DNA of 64,000 nt from assembly GCF_029952525.1 (NCBI RefSeq), contig NZ_JASAOF010000005.1, positions 248,001 to 312,000 on the forward strand. The letters are read 5' to 3'. Below the pieces are notes generated by a model. The model was not told where the DNA came from and did not search any database. It saw only the letters and a list, made by a program, of their open reading frames with translations. The DNA comes from Saccharopolyspora ipomoeae. Lineage in GTDB: Bacteria; Actinomycetota; Actinomycetes; Mycobacteriales; Pseudonocardiaceae. The position numbers were made by a program, and so were the translations under genes. The number at the start of each line of letters is the position of its first letter. Positions within the stretch are counted from its first letter, which is position 1. This document shows positions 32,646 through 41,487 of the stretch, piece after piece.

Positions 32646-33989
32646 ATGTCCCAAACGTCCGCAGCCGGAACATCCGGCATCCTGGACCGCATCGGCATCC
32701 CCAGACAACTCGCATGGGGCTTCGTAGCCGTCCTGATCTTCATGATCGGTGACGGGGTGGAGACCACGTTCCTGTCCGACTACCTGCAGAAACCCGAGGG
32801 CGGCGCCCTGCCGGGCGCGGTGGCCTCCTTCGCCACGGTCACCCTCTACGGCGTCGCGGCCATGATCGCGGCGTGGTTCTCCGGGACGCTCTCGGCGATC
32901 TGGGGCCCGCGCCGGGTGATGTGGCTGGGTGGCGCCTGGTGGGTCGGGTTCGAGTGCCTGTTCCTCTTCGCGGCGCTGCCCTCGCACAACGCGGTGTTCA
33001 TCGTCGCCACCTACGGCATCCGCGGCCTGGCCTACCCGCTGTTCGCGTTCTCGTTCCTGGCGTGGGCGCAGGTGGCGAGCCCGACGAAGATGCGCGGTTC
33101 GGTGGCCGGCTGGTTCTGGTTCGCCTTCACCGGTGGTCTGCCGACGCTGGGTGCCGCGCTGGCGGCGCTGTCGATCGGCGTGTTCGGCTTGTCCGACTAC
33201 CAGACGCTGGTGCTGTCGCTGGTCGTGGTGACGGTCGGTGTGCTGCTGGGTTCGTTCGCGGTGCGCGAGGAGCACGGGCTGCAGCCGATCGCGGACGAGA
33301 CGGTGGAGAACCCGCGCAGCCTCAAGCGCCTGGCGGAGGGCGTGGACATCCTGTGGCGGGATCGCCGGGTGCTGGCCGGTGGCCTGATCCGCATCGTGAA
33401 CACGGCGCCGCAGTACGGGTTCTTCGCGATGTTCCCGTTCACCTTCGGTCCGGCCGCCCCGGACGGCGGTTTCCTGACGGCGGCGCAGGTGGCGTCGCTG
33501 GCGTCGATCGCCTACGGCGCGAACATCGCGGCGAACCTGTTCTTCGGGGTGTTCGGCGACCGCTTCGGCTGGCGTCGCACCGTGACCTGGTTCGGTTGCG
33601 TGGGCTGCGCGATCGCGACGCCGCTCTGGTACTTCAGCTCGATGGCGTCGCAGAGCTTCGCCGTGGCGGCGACGTTCGGCGTGGTCTACGGCCTGGTGCT
33701 GGCCGGTTTCGTGCCGCTGTCGGCGCTGATGCCGTCGATGGTGGCGACCAAGGACAAGGGCTCGGCGCTGGCGGTGCTGAACTTCGGCGCCGGTGGAGCG
33801 GCGTTCGTCGGCCCGGTCGTGGTGACCGCGCTGTACCCGCTGGTCGGCGGCGGTGGTGCGACGATCGTGTTCTGCCTGATGTACCTGGCGGTGGGCGTGC
33901 TGTCGTTGCGGATGAAGGACGACAGCGACCCGGGCGAGCACCGCGCGTCCCGCGCCGGTGCTCCCGAGGCCGCCCGCGCTTCGGCCTAG
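32646..33989 (+). CDS. MFS transporter, polyol/sugar-alcohol permease type
   Basis: A 447-residue carrier with 12 predicted helices. GAVASFATVTLYGVAAMIAAWFSG and WGPRRVMWLGG form the helix 2-3 region, and FFGVFGDRFGWRRTV the matching motif of the second half. The pattern resembles RbtT/DalT-like pentitol permeases, which suits a polyol or ketose pathway, though this is by general impression. ATG at 32646 follows GGAG; a TTG start at 32634 lacks one. A DeoR-type operator lies just upstream. Its stop overlaps the stop of the convergent PIG-L gene in the tetramer CTAG. Confidence 0.87.
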   Translation: MSQTSAAGTSGILDRIGIPRQLAWGFVAVLIFMIGDGVETTFLSDYLQKPEGGALPGAVASFATVTLYGVAAMIAAWFSGTLSAIWGPRRVMWLGGAWWVGFECLFLFAALPSHNAVFIVATYGIRGLAYPLFAFSFLAWAQVASPTKMRGSVAGWFWFAFTGGLPTLGAALAALSIGVFGLSDYQTLVLSLVVVTVGVLLGSFAVREEHGLQPIADETVENPRSLKRLAEGVDILWRDRRVLAGGLIRIVNTAPQYGFFAMFPFTFGPAAPDGGFLTAAQVASLASIAYGANIAANLFFGVFGDRFGWRRTVTWFGCVGCAIATPLWYFSSMASQSFAVAATFGVVYGLVLAGFVPLSALMPSMVATKDKGSALAVLNFGAGGAAFVGPVVVTALYPLVGGGGATIVFCLMYLAVGVLSLRMKDDSDPGEHRASRAGAPEAARASA

Positions 33990-35644
33990 GGTACGTCGAA
34001 GGTCGTGATCAGGCCGTCGTCCGTGAGGGCGGCGGCCTGATCGCCGTCCGGGGTCATCACGGGCCGGCCTTCGACGGGGCCGAGCGCGGTTCTGCTGCCG
34101 TCGGGCCGGACGATCTCCAGGAGTCCGTCGGCGTTGCGGATCGCGAGCACGGGGCCGGGGGCGATCGCCGGGTCGGAGACCGCCTCGGCGTCGATGGTCC
34201 GCGTGCGCTGCCACCCCGCGTGCTCGGCCAGCACGACCAGATCTCCTCGGGAGTCCCGGAAAGCTGCGTACCCGCTGGTCGTCGCGATGCCACCGACCGG
34301 GTGCTCGGTCGAGGCGACCGGTTCGCCGCACCCGGACGGGGTGAGCCGCCAGTGCCGCATCCCGGTCCGCGACGCCGCCATCACGTGGACCTCGCCGTCG
34401 CCGGCGAGCACCGCGGACACCTCGTCGAGGACGTCGGTACCGCCGAGGCGGCACCACCCGCCGCTGTCGCGGACGCTCACTCCCCCGCCCTGGTCGCGGA
34501 CCGCGACGACCACCCGGTCGCCGACCGACACCGCCGACGGTGGTCCGAGGTCCGCTCCCGGTCGACGCGGCGGTGGTGTTCCGAGCGGGAGCCACGGCCG
34601 ATCGCCGTCCTGGAGCCACACCGCGCCGCTGTCGCGCTCCTGCACCACGAGCCTGCTCGGGTCGGCGAAGCTCACCGATCCCTCGCGCGGCACGAACGGT
34701 GCGTCCACAGCGGACTCAACGCCGGATTCGGTGAGCACGAGCCGGTTTCCGCGCACGTGCGCGTGCCGGTCGGCGGTGGCCCACCGGGTTCCCCACGGAC
34801 GGCGGAGCCGCATCGAGGCCAGCCAGGCGTCGTAGGGTGCGCCGAGGCTCACCTGCGGGTCGTGCTCGGCGTAGCGGGCGAACACGGCGCGCTTGGCGGC
34901 CACGACCCGGTCCGGGAGGTTCGCCGGGGCGTCGGCGACGTTGTAGTCGCGGTAGTGCAGCAGCGGCAGATCCGCTCCGCGCAGCGCGGTTTCGGTGAAC
35001 CGGGCGGTGGCGACGTGATCGGGGTGGTCGTGGGCGGCACCCCACTGCCCCTGGTAGCGCGGATCCGGACGCGGGTCCTGGGTGCGCACCAGCGTCGGCG
35101 CGAACTCGTCGACGATCCGGCGCAGCGATCCGATCACCGACGCCCGGTCGTGGCCGGTCGCGGACACGACCGAGCCGGTCGCGGGAATCGTGGGCACGCG
35201 ATGCGCGGGATCGCGCCAGAGCTCGCTCAGTGCGTGCCGGGAATCGGGGTCGTTGTCGTCGGGCAGGCCGAGGAACACCAGCGCGACCTCGGGCCGTTGC
35301 CGGAGCCGCTGCAGCTCGGCCTGCCGGCCTCCGGGCAGCGCCAGCGCCGAGCGGGTCCAGTCGTCGGCGGCACCGGCCATCGCGGCGAACGCGGCGCGGG
35401 TGCCCGACTGCCTGCTCGCCGCGTAGTCGGCGGGCGGGCGCACGTCGCTCTCCCCCGCCGTGAGGAACACCGTCGTCACCCTGGCTCCCGAGCGCAGCGC
35501 CAGGGCCACGTCCGGGCTCATGAACAGCATGTCGTCGTCGGGGTGCGCCACGACCTGCACGTGCGACGCTCTCGGCGCGGCCGCGGCGGCACCGGGGGTG
35601 AGCGAGCACAGCAGGATCGTCAGCAGCGCAACGGCCGTTCTCAT
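33986..35644 (-). CDS. Secreted PIG-L family deacetylase with C-terminal propeller-like domain
   Basis: A 552-residue protein with a signal peptide (MRTAVALLTILLCSLTPGAA, cleaved near AAAAAP). The PIG-L/LmbE zinc domain (about 27-270) has VVAHPDDDML and the downstream HDHPDHV, the usual His-Asp-Asp and His ligands. About 270 residues follow with repeated short strands (WLQDGDRPW, VVVAVRDQGG, HVMAASRTGM), resembling a beta-propeller lectin or carbohydrate-binding module. It probably deacetylates an N-acetylhexosamine outside the membrane. ATG at 35644 overlaps the stop of the GtrA fusion gene, so it is made with the glycan-flipping machinery. Confidence 0.85.
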   Translation of the reverse strand: MRTAVALLTILLCSLTPGAAAAAPRASHVQVVAHPDDDMLFMSPDVALALRSGARVTTVFLTAGESDVRPPADYAASRQSGTRAAFAAMAGAADDWTRSALALPGGRQAELQRLRQRPEVALVFLGLPDDNDPDSRHALSELWRDPAHRVPTIPATGSVVSATGHDRASVIGSLRRIVDEFAPTLVRTQDPRPDPRYQGQWGAAHDHPDHVATARFTETALRGADLPLLHYRDYNVADAPANLPDRVVAAKRAVFARYAEHDPQVSLGAPYDAWLASMRLRRPWGTRWATADRHAHVRGNRLVLTESGVESAVDAPFVPREGSVSFADPSRLVVQERDSGAVWLQDGDRPWLPLGTPPPRRPGADLGPPSAVSVGDRVVVAVRDQGGGVSVRDSGGWCRLGGTDVLDEVSAVLAGDGEVHVMAASRTGMRHWRLTPSGCGEPVASTEHPVGGIATTSGYAAFRDSRGDLVVLAEHAGWQRTRTIDAEAVSDPAIAPGPVLAIRNADGLLEIVRPDGSRTALGPVEGRPVMTPDGDQAAALTDDGLITTFDVP

Positions 35645-38070
35645 CGGGCCCACCTCCGCGACAGCACCAGCGCCGCCAACGCCCCGGCCACCACCAGCAG
35701 CAATCCCGCGCGCACCCCCGGTGGCGCCCACGTCACCGCCAGCACGCCGCCGTCGAGGTCCTTGGGGATCCGCACGGTCAGCAGACCGGCGTCGGTCGCC
35801 GCGACCGGAACCGGACGCCCGTCCACGGCGGCCCGATATCCGGGCCAGTGCAGCCGCGCGAACACCAGCTCCCCGTGTCCGGTGAAGCGCACGGTCTCGC
35901 GGCGCGCGCCGCGCTGCACGTCCTCGATCACCCGGATCCCGCGCGCCGCGCCGACCCGCCCGCCCGGCCACGGGAGCGGCGTGGTGCGGGTGAGCACGAC
36001 GACCTCGGCGCCCCGGTGCGACACGCGCCAACCCGGCGGTGCGTCGGTCACCTCCCGCAGCCGCCGCTGCACCACGACCCGGGTGGCTCTGAGCTGGTCG
36101 GCGAGCCGGTCCGACCCCCACAGCCGGTCGTAGGCCTGCGGGCAGGTGGCGCCGAAGTAGTTGAGGCACAAGGTCCGGTGCAGCGCCTCGTGCCCGATCC
36201 CGGTGTAGGACACCAGGCTCGCCGTCCCAGCCGCCGCGGGCATGTTGCCCAGCAGCAGTTCCGACCACGCGCTGCCGTCGGCGATCGTCTCCGGCGGAAT
36301 CGCCTCGCGGGCGGCGATCTGCACGACCGTTCCACCACGCGACGCGGCGTGCTCCGCGCGCAGGGCCGCGACGTCGGTCGGGAAGCGGTAGTCCGCGACG
36401 TCCCGGTTGATCGGGAACCACAGCAGCTGCAACCCCAGCACCAGCGCGGTTCCCAGGTGCAGCACCACGAACAGCCGCGTCCGCAGCGCGCACGCCAGCA
36501 GGAGCGCGACCAGGGCCAACCCGATGACGTGCTTGGGCGCCTGCGCCGGCCACGCCGCGACCGCGAGGTAGCCGCCCACCAGCACCAGCAGCCCGGACGC
36601 CGCCGCCCGCACCCTCGCCCGGTCCCGGAGCAGCCCTCCCGACAGCGCCACCGCCAGCAGCACCGCGAGCGCCAGGTGCAGGACCGCGATGTGCCGCAGC
36701 GGCCAGCGGAACATCCACACGTTCGACGGTCCGAGGCACAGCAGCACCGAGCAGCAGGCCACCACCAGCACCGCCCGGCACCGCCGCCACGGCACCGCGC
36801 GCCAGTCCACCCAGGGCAGCAGCGGTACCGCGAACCAGGCCAGGAACGTCGCCGGAACCGTCATCCGGTAGTCGCCGAAGGACAGGATCTGCGGCAGGAA
36901 ACCCGGTGTGCTGGCGTTGAGCAGGTCCCCGACCCCGGGGACCAGCAGCCCCGAGTTGAACAGCTCCGCACCCGACCGCCACCCCACCGACGAGGTCGCC
37001 AGCACCGGCCAGAACACCAGCGGCAGGCACGCCGCCACCGCCGCCCCGATCCCGAGCAACCGACGCGGCCCGAACTCGACCGCCAACCCGGCGAAGACCA
37101 GGCACAACGCCAGCAGCGCGTACGGGTCGCCCGCCGAGACGCACAGGTAGCACAGCGCGAACGGCAGCAAGGCGGGCGCACCGTCGGCGACGTGGCGGCG
37201 CAGCGCCCACCACGCCCACGGCAGCCACGCCAGTCCCATCAGCCCACCGGCCCAGCTCGCGGCCTCGAAGTGCAGCACGAACCCCGACACCGGCAGCGCC
37301 ACCGACAACGCCGACGCGGCAGCGGGTTTCGCACCGCAACCCCGGCACAGCAGGTACGTGCCGACCGCCAGCAGCACCAGGAACTGGATCTTCACCACCG
37401 CCCCGGCCACGGCCAGGTCGCCGATGAGCGCGACGAGGACGTAGTCCAGCAGGTGCACCGGGTTCCAGATGCCGAACAGCGACTCGGCGGCGAGGTTGCC
37501 GCCCATCCACGAGTCCGGTTCCAGCCCCAGCGACCACTGCCCGGCCAGCAGCCGTTCGCCGAGCCGGTGCCACATCGGCAGGAACTGCGCGGCGCTGTCG
37601 TCGGCGAAGTAGAACGACGGGTTCACCAACAGCGGCAACGTCCCCAGCGCGGCAGTCGCCAGCGCGACCCCGGCCGCACCTCGCCACTCCCCGACCTGTC
37701 CCCGGGTCAGGGCGGCGCGGCTGGCCAGGAACGTCACCGGGACCAGCGCGAAACCCACCAGCGGCGCCAACCTCGGATCGATCCCGTACACGCTCACCGC
37801 CAGCGCCACCGCCGCCGTGCTCACCACCAGCAGCGCCAGGCTGCACAGCGGGAACAGCAGCAGCGACCGCCCGGTGGGCGGCACCCGGAAGGTGAACCGG
37901 CAGTGCAGCGCGTAGGAGCACAGCGTCGCCGCGGCGGTGGCCAGCACGTGCGCCAGCAGGTAAGGCAGCACCAGCCACAACCCCAGGTACACCGCCCAGT
38001 GCACGGAGGTGTTCGCCCCGCCCACCAGCGCGAACCGGCCGAACTGCGAGGCTCCGATCCGCCGCCACAT
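35641..38070 (-). CDS. GtrA-like flippase fused to YfhO/GT-C-like membrane protein
   Basis: An 809-residue polytopic protein. Residues about 8-120 form a GtrA module with four helices (FGRFALVGGANTSVHWAVYL, then the typical CSYALHCRFTF). The rest (about 140-640) has some ten helices with GGNLAAESLFGIWNP and an ESLFG..NP arrangement as in YfhO-type proteins. A soluble C-terminal portion (about 640-780) contains YTGIGHEAL and VRFTGHGELVFARLHWPGYR, ending with a last helix. GtrA modules are thought to flip polyprenyl-phosphate sugars; YfhO-type proteins are thought to transfer them. It overlaps the GT2 gene by one base (TGATG). Confidence 0.82.
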   Translation of the reverse strand: MWRRIGASQFGRFALVGGANTSVHWAVYLGLWLVLPYLLAHVLATAAATLCSYALHCRFTFRVPPTGRSLLLFPLCSLALLVVSTAAVALAVSVYGIDPRLAPLVGFALVPVTFLASRAALTRGQVGEWRGAAGVALATAALGTLPLLVNPSFYFADDSAAQFLPMWHRLGERLLAGQWSLGLEPDSWMGGNLAAESLFGIWNPVHLLDYVLVALIGDLAVAGAVVKIQFLVLLAVGTYLLCRGCGAKPAAASALSVALPVSGFVLHFEAASWAGGLMGLAWLPWAWWALRRHVADGAPALLPFALCYLCVSAGDPYALLALCLVFAGLAVEFGPRRLLGIGAAVAACLPLVFWPVLATSSVGWRSGAELFNSGLLVPGVGDLLNASTPGFLPQILSFGDYRMTVPATFLAWFAVPLLPWVDWRAVPWRRCRAVLVVACCSVLLCLGPSNVWMFRWPLRHIAVLHLALAVLLAVALSGGLLRDRARVRAAASGLLVLVGGYLAVAAWPAQAPKHVIGLALVALLLACALRTRLFVVLHLGTALVLGLQLLWFPINRDVADYRFPTDVAALRAEHAASRGGTVVQIAAREAIPPETIADGSAWSELLLGNMPAAAGTASLVSYTGIGHEALHRTLCLNYFGATCPQAYDRLWGSDRLADQLRATRVVVQRRLREVTDAPPGWRVSHRGAEVVVLTRTTPLPWPGGRVGAARGIRVIEDVQRGARRETVRFTGHGELVFARLHWPGYRAAVDGRPVPVAATDAGLLTVRIPKDLDGGVLAVTWAPPGVRAGLLLVVAGALAALVLSRRWAR

Positions 38071-39026
38071 CACGACACCAGCCCAGGTCCCGGAACCAGC
38101 CCAGATCCTGGAACCAACTCCGCGGCGCGCAGGTCGACCGGCGCCGGGCTGGACTCCTTGACCAGGTAGTGCGGCCGCTGCCGGACCTCGGCGCAGGTGC
38201 GCCCGACGTACTCCCCCAGCACGCCGAGCAGGAACACCTCGATCCCGGCGGACCCGAGCAGCGCCGCCGCCCAGCGCTGCGGACCGTCGACGATCGCGGC
38301 CGCGACGCCGCCGAACGCGAAGGCGAGCGGGCCGAGGTAGAGGGCCGGGCGCAGCGGGTGATCGTTGAACGAGGTCAGCCCGTCGACTCCGTGATCGACC
38401 AGCGCCGAGGGCCGCCACCGCGAGGCACCGATCTCCCGGGGCACGTTGCGGTAGGTGACGCATCCGGTGTCGAAGCCGATCCACGCGAACAGCCCCTTGG
38501 AGAAGCGGTGCTGCTCGGGCAGCAACAGCAGCGCGTCGACCGCGCGCCGCGACAGCACCCGGAAGTCCCCGGCCCCGTCCTGCAACCGGACGTCCAGGAA
38601 CCGCCGCGCGAGCCGGTAGTAGGTGCGGGACAGCGCGGTCCGCCAGGGTCGGTCGCCGGAACGGCTGCGCCGGGCCACGACCTGGTCGTAGCCGGTGTCG
38701 AGCAGCACCAGCATCCGCGGCAGCAGCGCCGGTGGGTGCTGCAGGTCGGCGTCGAGCAGCGCGACCCGGTCGCCGCGCGCGTGCCGGAGGCCGCACAGCA
38801 TCGCCGATTCCTTGCCGAAGTTGCGGCTCAGCGACACGTACCGGAACCGGGGGTCGTGCTCGTTGAGGCGCCGCGCCTCGTCCAGCGTGCGGTCGGTGCT
38901 GCCGTCGTCGACCAGGATCACCTCGTAGTCCCGGGTCGCGCCCGACAGCGCGGCCACCAGCGCGTCGTGCAGCCGCTGCACTCCGTGCTCCTCGTTGAAG
39001 CACGGCACCACCATCGACAGGTGCAT
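38070..39026 (-). CDS. GT2-family polyprenyl-phosphate glycosyltransferase (GtrB/ArnC type)
   Basis: A 318-residue transferase. The GT2 domain starts LSMVVPCFNEEHGVQRLHDA, with the nucleotide-sugar Asp residues in ILVDDGSTDRT and ALLDADLQHPP, and RLQDGAGDFRVLSRRA follows as in dolichol/undecaprenyl-phosphate mannose or glucose synthases. Two C-terminal helices anchor it. The product would be a polyprenyl-phosphate sugar facing the cytoplasm. The tail ends in a short tandem duplication (GSGLVPGPGLVS, from an 18-bp DNA repeat near 38075-38121). It heads the operon with the flippase/transferase fusion and PIG-L deacetylase. Confidence 0.88.
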   Translation of the reverse strand: MHLSMVVPCFNEEHGVQRLHDALVAALSGATRDYEVILVDDGSTDRTLDEARRLNEHDPRFRYVSLSRNFGKESAMLCGLRHARGDRVALLDADLQHPPALLPRMLVLLDTGYDQVVARRSRSGDRPWRTALSRTYYRLARRFLDVRLQDGAGDFRVLSRRAVDALLLLPEQHRFSKGLFAWIGFDTGCVTYRNVPREIGASRWRPSALVDHGVDGLTSFNDHPLRPALYLGPLAFAFGGVAAAIVDGPQRWAAALLGSAGIEVFLLGVLGEYVGRTCAEVRQRPHYLVKESSPAPVDLRAAELVPGSGLVPGPGLVS

Positions 39027-39352
39027 GGGGAGTTCTCATCCGTTTCGGAGCCGACGCCCGCGCTCCGGAGATCCGGAATCCGCTGCGGGCCTTGCGAGAT
39101 CACCGAAACCGTGCCCGCCGAACCGGCCGGGACCCCCTCCCAACACACCGACGAATCCCCCGTCCCGGTGCGAAATCCGCCGCGAGGTTCCCGATTTCAA
39201 TGGAAATCGGGAACCGGATTTCAACGGGAATCGGAGACCCGACTTCCATTGAAATCGGGTCGCACCGGGACGAGCGGTGGCACGGGGTCCGGTCTTGGCG
39301 AGGAATCGACCTGGTGCGGCATCCGGGTGTGCGTGATGGCAGGCTGGTTCGC
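39027..39352. other. Divergent intergenic region, GT2/S9 peptidase
   Basis: 326 bases with no gene of their own. Their main content is the three-unit 24-bp dyad array at 39193-39264. A CAGGCT hexamer (39340-39345) seven bases before the peptidase ATG could be a weak -10 of a leaderless transcript. Confidence 0.5.
39193..39264. repeat. Three tandem 24-bp dyad units
   Basis: Units start at 39193, 39217 and 39241, exactly 24 bp apart. Each holds an inverted repeat of the form GATTTC-N4-GAAATC; unit 1 is CGATTTCAATGGAAATCG with perfect 7-bp arms, and units 2 and 3 differ by a few bases. In addition, 39190-39211 and 39238-39259 are reverse complements at 21 of 22 positions. This looks like an array of protein-binding sites or a structured leader. 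Confidence 0.75.
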
Positions 39353-41431
39353 ATGTCGTCCGCATCGTTTCCTCGCCGGAGCGCACGCACGCAGGGCTTC
39401 AGCCTGGGTGCGCCTCGTAACTTCACCGTCGTCGGAGGCGGTGCGCACGTCCTGTTCCTGCGCTCGACCAGCGGAACCGACCGCACCACCGCCCTGTGGG
39501 CGCTGGACACCGCCACGGGCACCGAGCGGCTGCTGGTCGACCCGGCGACGCTGCAGGCCGACGAGCAGGTCAGCGCCGAGGAGCAGGCCCGCCGGGAACG
39601 CGCCCGGGAGCGGGCCACCGGCATCACCGGCTACAGCACCGACCGCGACGGCGAGCTGGTCGTGTTCACCCTGTCCGGCCGCCTGTTCACCGTCGGCACC
39701 ACCACCGGCGAGGCCCGCGAGCTGCCGGTCCAGCAGCCGGTCGCCGACCCGCGCCCCAGCCCGGACGGCTCCCGCATCGCCTACCTGTCCGGCAGCTCGC
39801 TGCGGCTGATCGCCGCCGACGGCTCCGGCGACCGGGCCCTGGTCGAACCGGACGGCGAGAACGTGACCTGGGGCGCGGCGGAGTTCATCGCGGCCGAGGA
39901 GATGGACCGCCACCGCGGCTACTGGTGGTCCCCGGACGGCGGGTCGCTGCTGGTGGCGCGGGTCGACGAGTCCCCGGTCCGGCACTGGTACCTGGGCGAT
40001 CCCGCGCACCCCGACCGCGTTCCGGTCGCTACGCGCTACCCCGCCGCCGGGACCGCCAACGCGGAGGTGTCGCTGCACGCGATCGCCCTCGACGGCACCC
40101 GCGTGGCGGTCGAGTGGGACCGCGACACCTACCCGTACCTGGCCACCGCGCACTGGTCGGGGCACGGCAGCCCGCTGCTGGCGGTGCAGACCCGGGACCA
40201 GCGCACCCAGCTGGTCCTCGCGGTCGATACCGAGGCGGGCACGACCGAGGAGATCCACCGGGACACCGACCCGCACTGGATCGACATCAAGCCGGGCTGG
40301 CCGTCGTGGACGCCGTCGGGCGAGCTGGTGCGCGTCGACGCCGCCGAGGGCGCCTACCGCCTGGTCGTGGGCGACCGGCCGTGGACCTCGGCCCCGCTGC
40401 AGGTGCGCGGCATCGTCGACGTCGGCGCCGACGACGTGCTGATCTCCGGTTCCGAGGACGATCCGGCCGAGGTGCACCTCTACCGCGTCACCGCCGCCGG
40501 GCACGAGCGCCTGACCGGCGAGTTCGGCGTGCACACCGGCACCCGCGGCGGCGACGTGCTGGTCGTGGCCACCGGTTCCCCGGATCAGCCACGCACCCGC
40601 GTGGTGGTGCGCCGCGGCAGCCGGACCGTCGCCGAGATCGCCAACCACGCCGAGGAGCACGGCCTGGACCTCAACGTCCGGCTGCTGCGGCTCGGCGAGC
40701 GCGAGCTGCGCAGCGCCCTGCTGCTGCCCAGCGGTCACTCCCCCGCCGACGGTCCGCTGCCGGTCCTGCTGGACCCCTACGGCGGCCCGCACGCCCAGCG
40801 GGTGCTGGCCCGCCAGCAGGGCTACCTGACCTCGCAGTGGTTCGCCGACCAGGGCTTCGCGGTGCTGGTCACCGACGGCCGCGGGATGGCGGGGCGCGGA
40901 CCGGACTGGGATCGCGCGATCGCCGGTGACCTGGCAGGACCGCCGCTGCAGGACCAGGTCGACGCGCTGCACGCGGCCGCGGCCGAGCACCCGGAGCTGG
41001 ACCTGAGCCGGGTCGCGATCCGCGGCTGGTCCTTCGGCGGCTACCTGGCGGGCCTGGCGGTGCTGCGCCGCCCGGACGTCTTCCACGCCGCGGTCGTCGG
41101 CGCCGGTGTCGTGGACTGGCGGCTCTACGACACCCACTACACCGAGCGCTACCTGGGCGACCCGAACACCTCGCCGGAGGTCTACGAGGCGAACTCGCTG
41201 CTGCGCGACGCCGCGAAGCTGGAGCGCCCGATGCTGATCGTGCACGGCACGGTCGACGACAACGTGGTGCTCGCCCACGGCCTGCGGCTCTCGGCGGCCC
41301 TGACCGCGGCGGCCCGCCCGCACACGGTGCTGCCGCTGGCGGGCGTGAGCCACATGCCCACCGACGAGACCACCAGCGAGAACCTGCTGGTCATGCAGGT
41401 GGACTTCCTGAAGAAGTCCCTGGCCCGCTAG
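39353..41431 (+). CDS. S9-family serine peptidase (dipeptidyl-peptidase IV-like)
   Basis: A 692-residue peptidase. An N-terminal eight-bladed-type propeller (about 30-430) includes SPDGSRIAYLSG and EEMDRHRGYWWSPDG, where the Glu-Glu pair matches the N-terminus-binding residues of DPP IV. The C-terminal alpha/beta-hydrolase domain has GWSFGGYLAGLA (Ser), VHGTVDDNVV (Asp) and GVSHMPTDE (His). No signal peptide is seen, so it is probably cytoplasmic, trimming X-Pro dipeptides. The ATG at 39353 has no clear ribosome site, and the start is less certain than the rest. Confidence 0.88.
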   Translation: MSSASFPRRSARTQGFSLGAPRNFTVVGGGAHVLFLRSTSGTDRTTALWALDTATGTERLLVDPATLQADEQVSAEEQARRERARERATGITGYSTDRDGELVVFTLSGRLFTVGTTTGEARELPVQQPVADPRPSPDGSRIAYLSGSSLRLIAADGSGDRALVEPDGENVTWGAAEFIAAEEMDRHRGYWWSPDGGSLLVARVDESPVRHWYLGDPAHPDRVPVATRYPAAGTANAEVSLHAIALDGTRVAVEWDRDTYPYLATAHWSGHGSPLLAVQTRDQRTQLVLAVDTEAGTTEEIHRDTDPHWIDIKPGWPSWTPSGELVRVDAAEGAYRLVVGDRPWTSAPLQVRGIVDVGADDVLISGSEDDPAEVHLYRVTAAGHERLTGEFGVHTGTRGGDVLVVATGSPDQPRTRVVVRRGSRTVAEIANHAEEHGLDLNVRLLRLGERELRSALLLPSGHSPADGPLPVLLDPYGGPHAQRVLARQQGYLTSQWFADQGFAVLVTDGRGMAGRGPDWDRAIAGDLAGPPLQDQVDALHAAAAEHPELDLSRVAIRGWSFGGYLAGLAVLRRPDVFHAAVVGAGVVDWRLYDTHYTERYLGDPNTSPEVYEANSLLRDAAKLERPMLIVHGTVDDNVVLAHGLRLSAALTAAARPHTVLPLAGVSHMPTDETTSENLLVMQVDFLKKSLAR

Positions 41432-41487
41432 AAGTCGTCGGTTCTCGCGGCCGGCACGCCGAGCACGGCAACCGCTGGGAACAGGTC

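Noticed and set aside
32873..36133. An open frame of 1086 codons on the plus strand
   Set aside because: It runs antisense through the PIG-L and membrane protein genes and in a shifted frame through the MFS gene. Composition is Arg/Gly/Pro-rich with no domain; high GC leaves such frames open.
33986..38068. Reading the PIG-L protein as a 1360-residue fusion with upstream sequence
   Set aside because: The upstream part is a frame-shifted reading of the GtrA fusion gene. A signal peptide and an ATGA start at 35644 mark the real beginning.
35641..39039. Reading the GtrA fusion and GT2 genes as one 1132-residue protein
   Set aside because: The N-terminal part is out of frame with the clear GT2 domain, which has its own start at 39026 and stop at 38070.
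39193..39264. The 24-bp repeats as a CRISPR array
   Set aside because: Units are contiguous without unique spacers, there are only three, and no cas gene is present.
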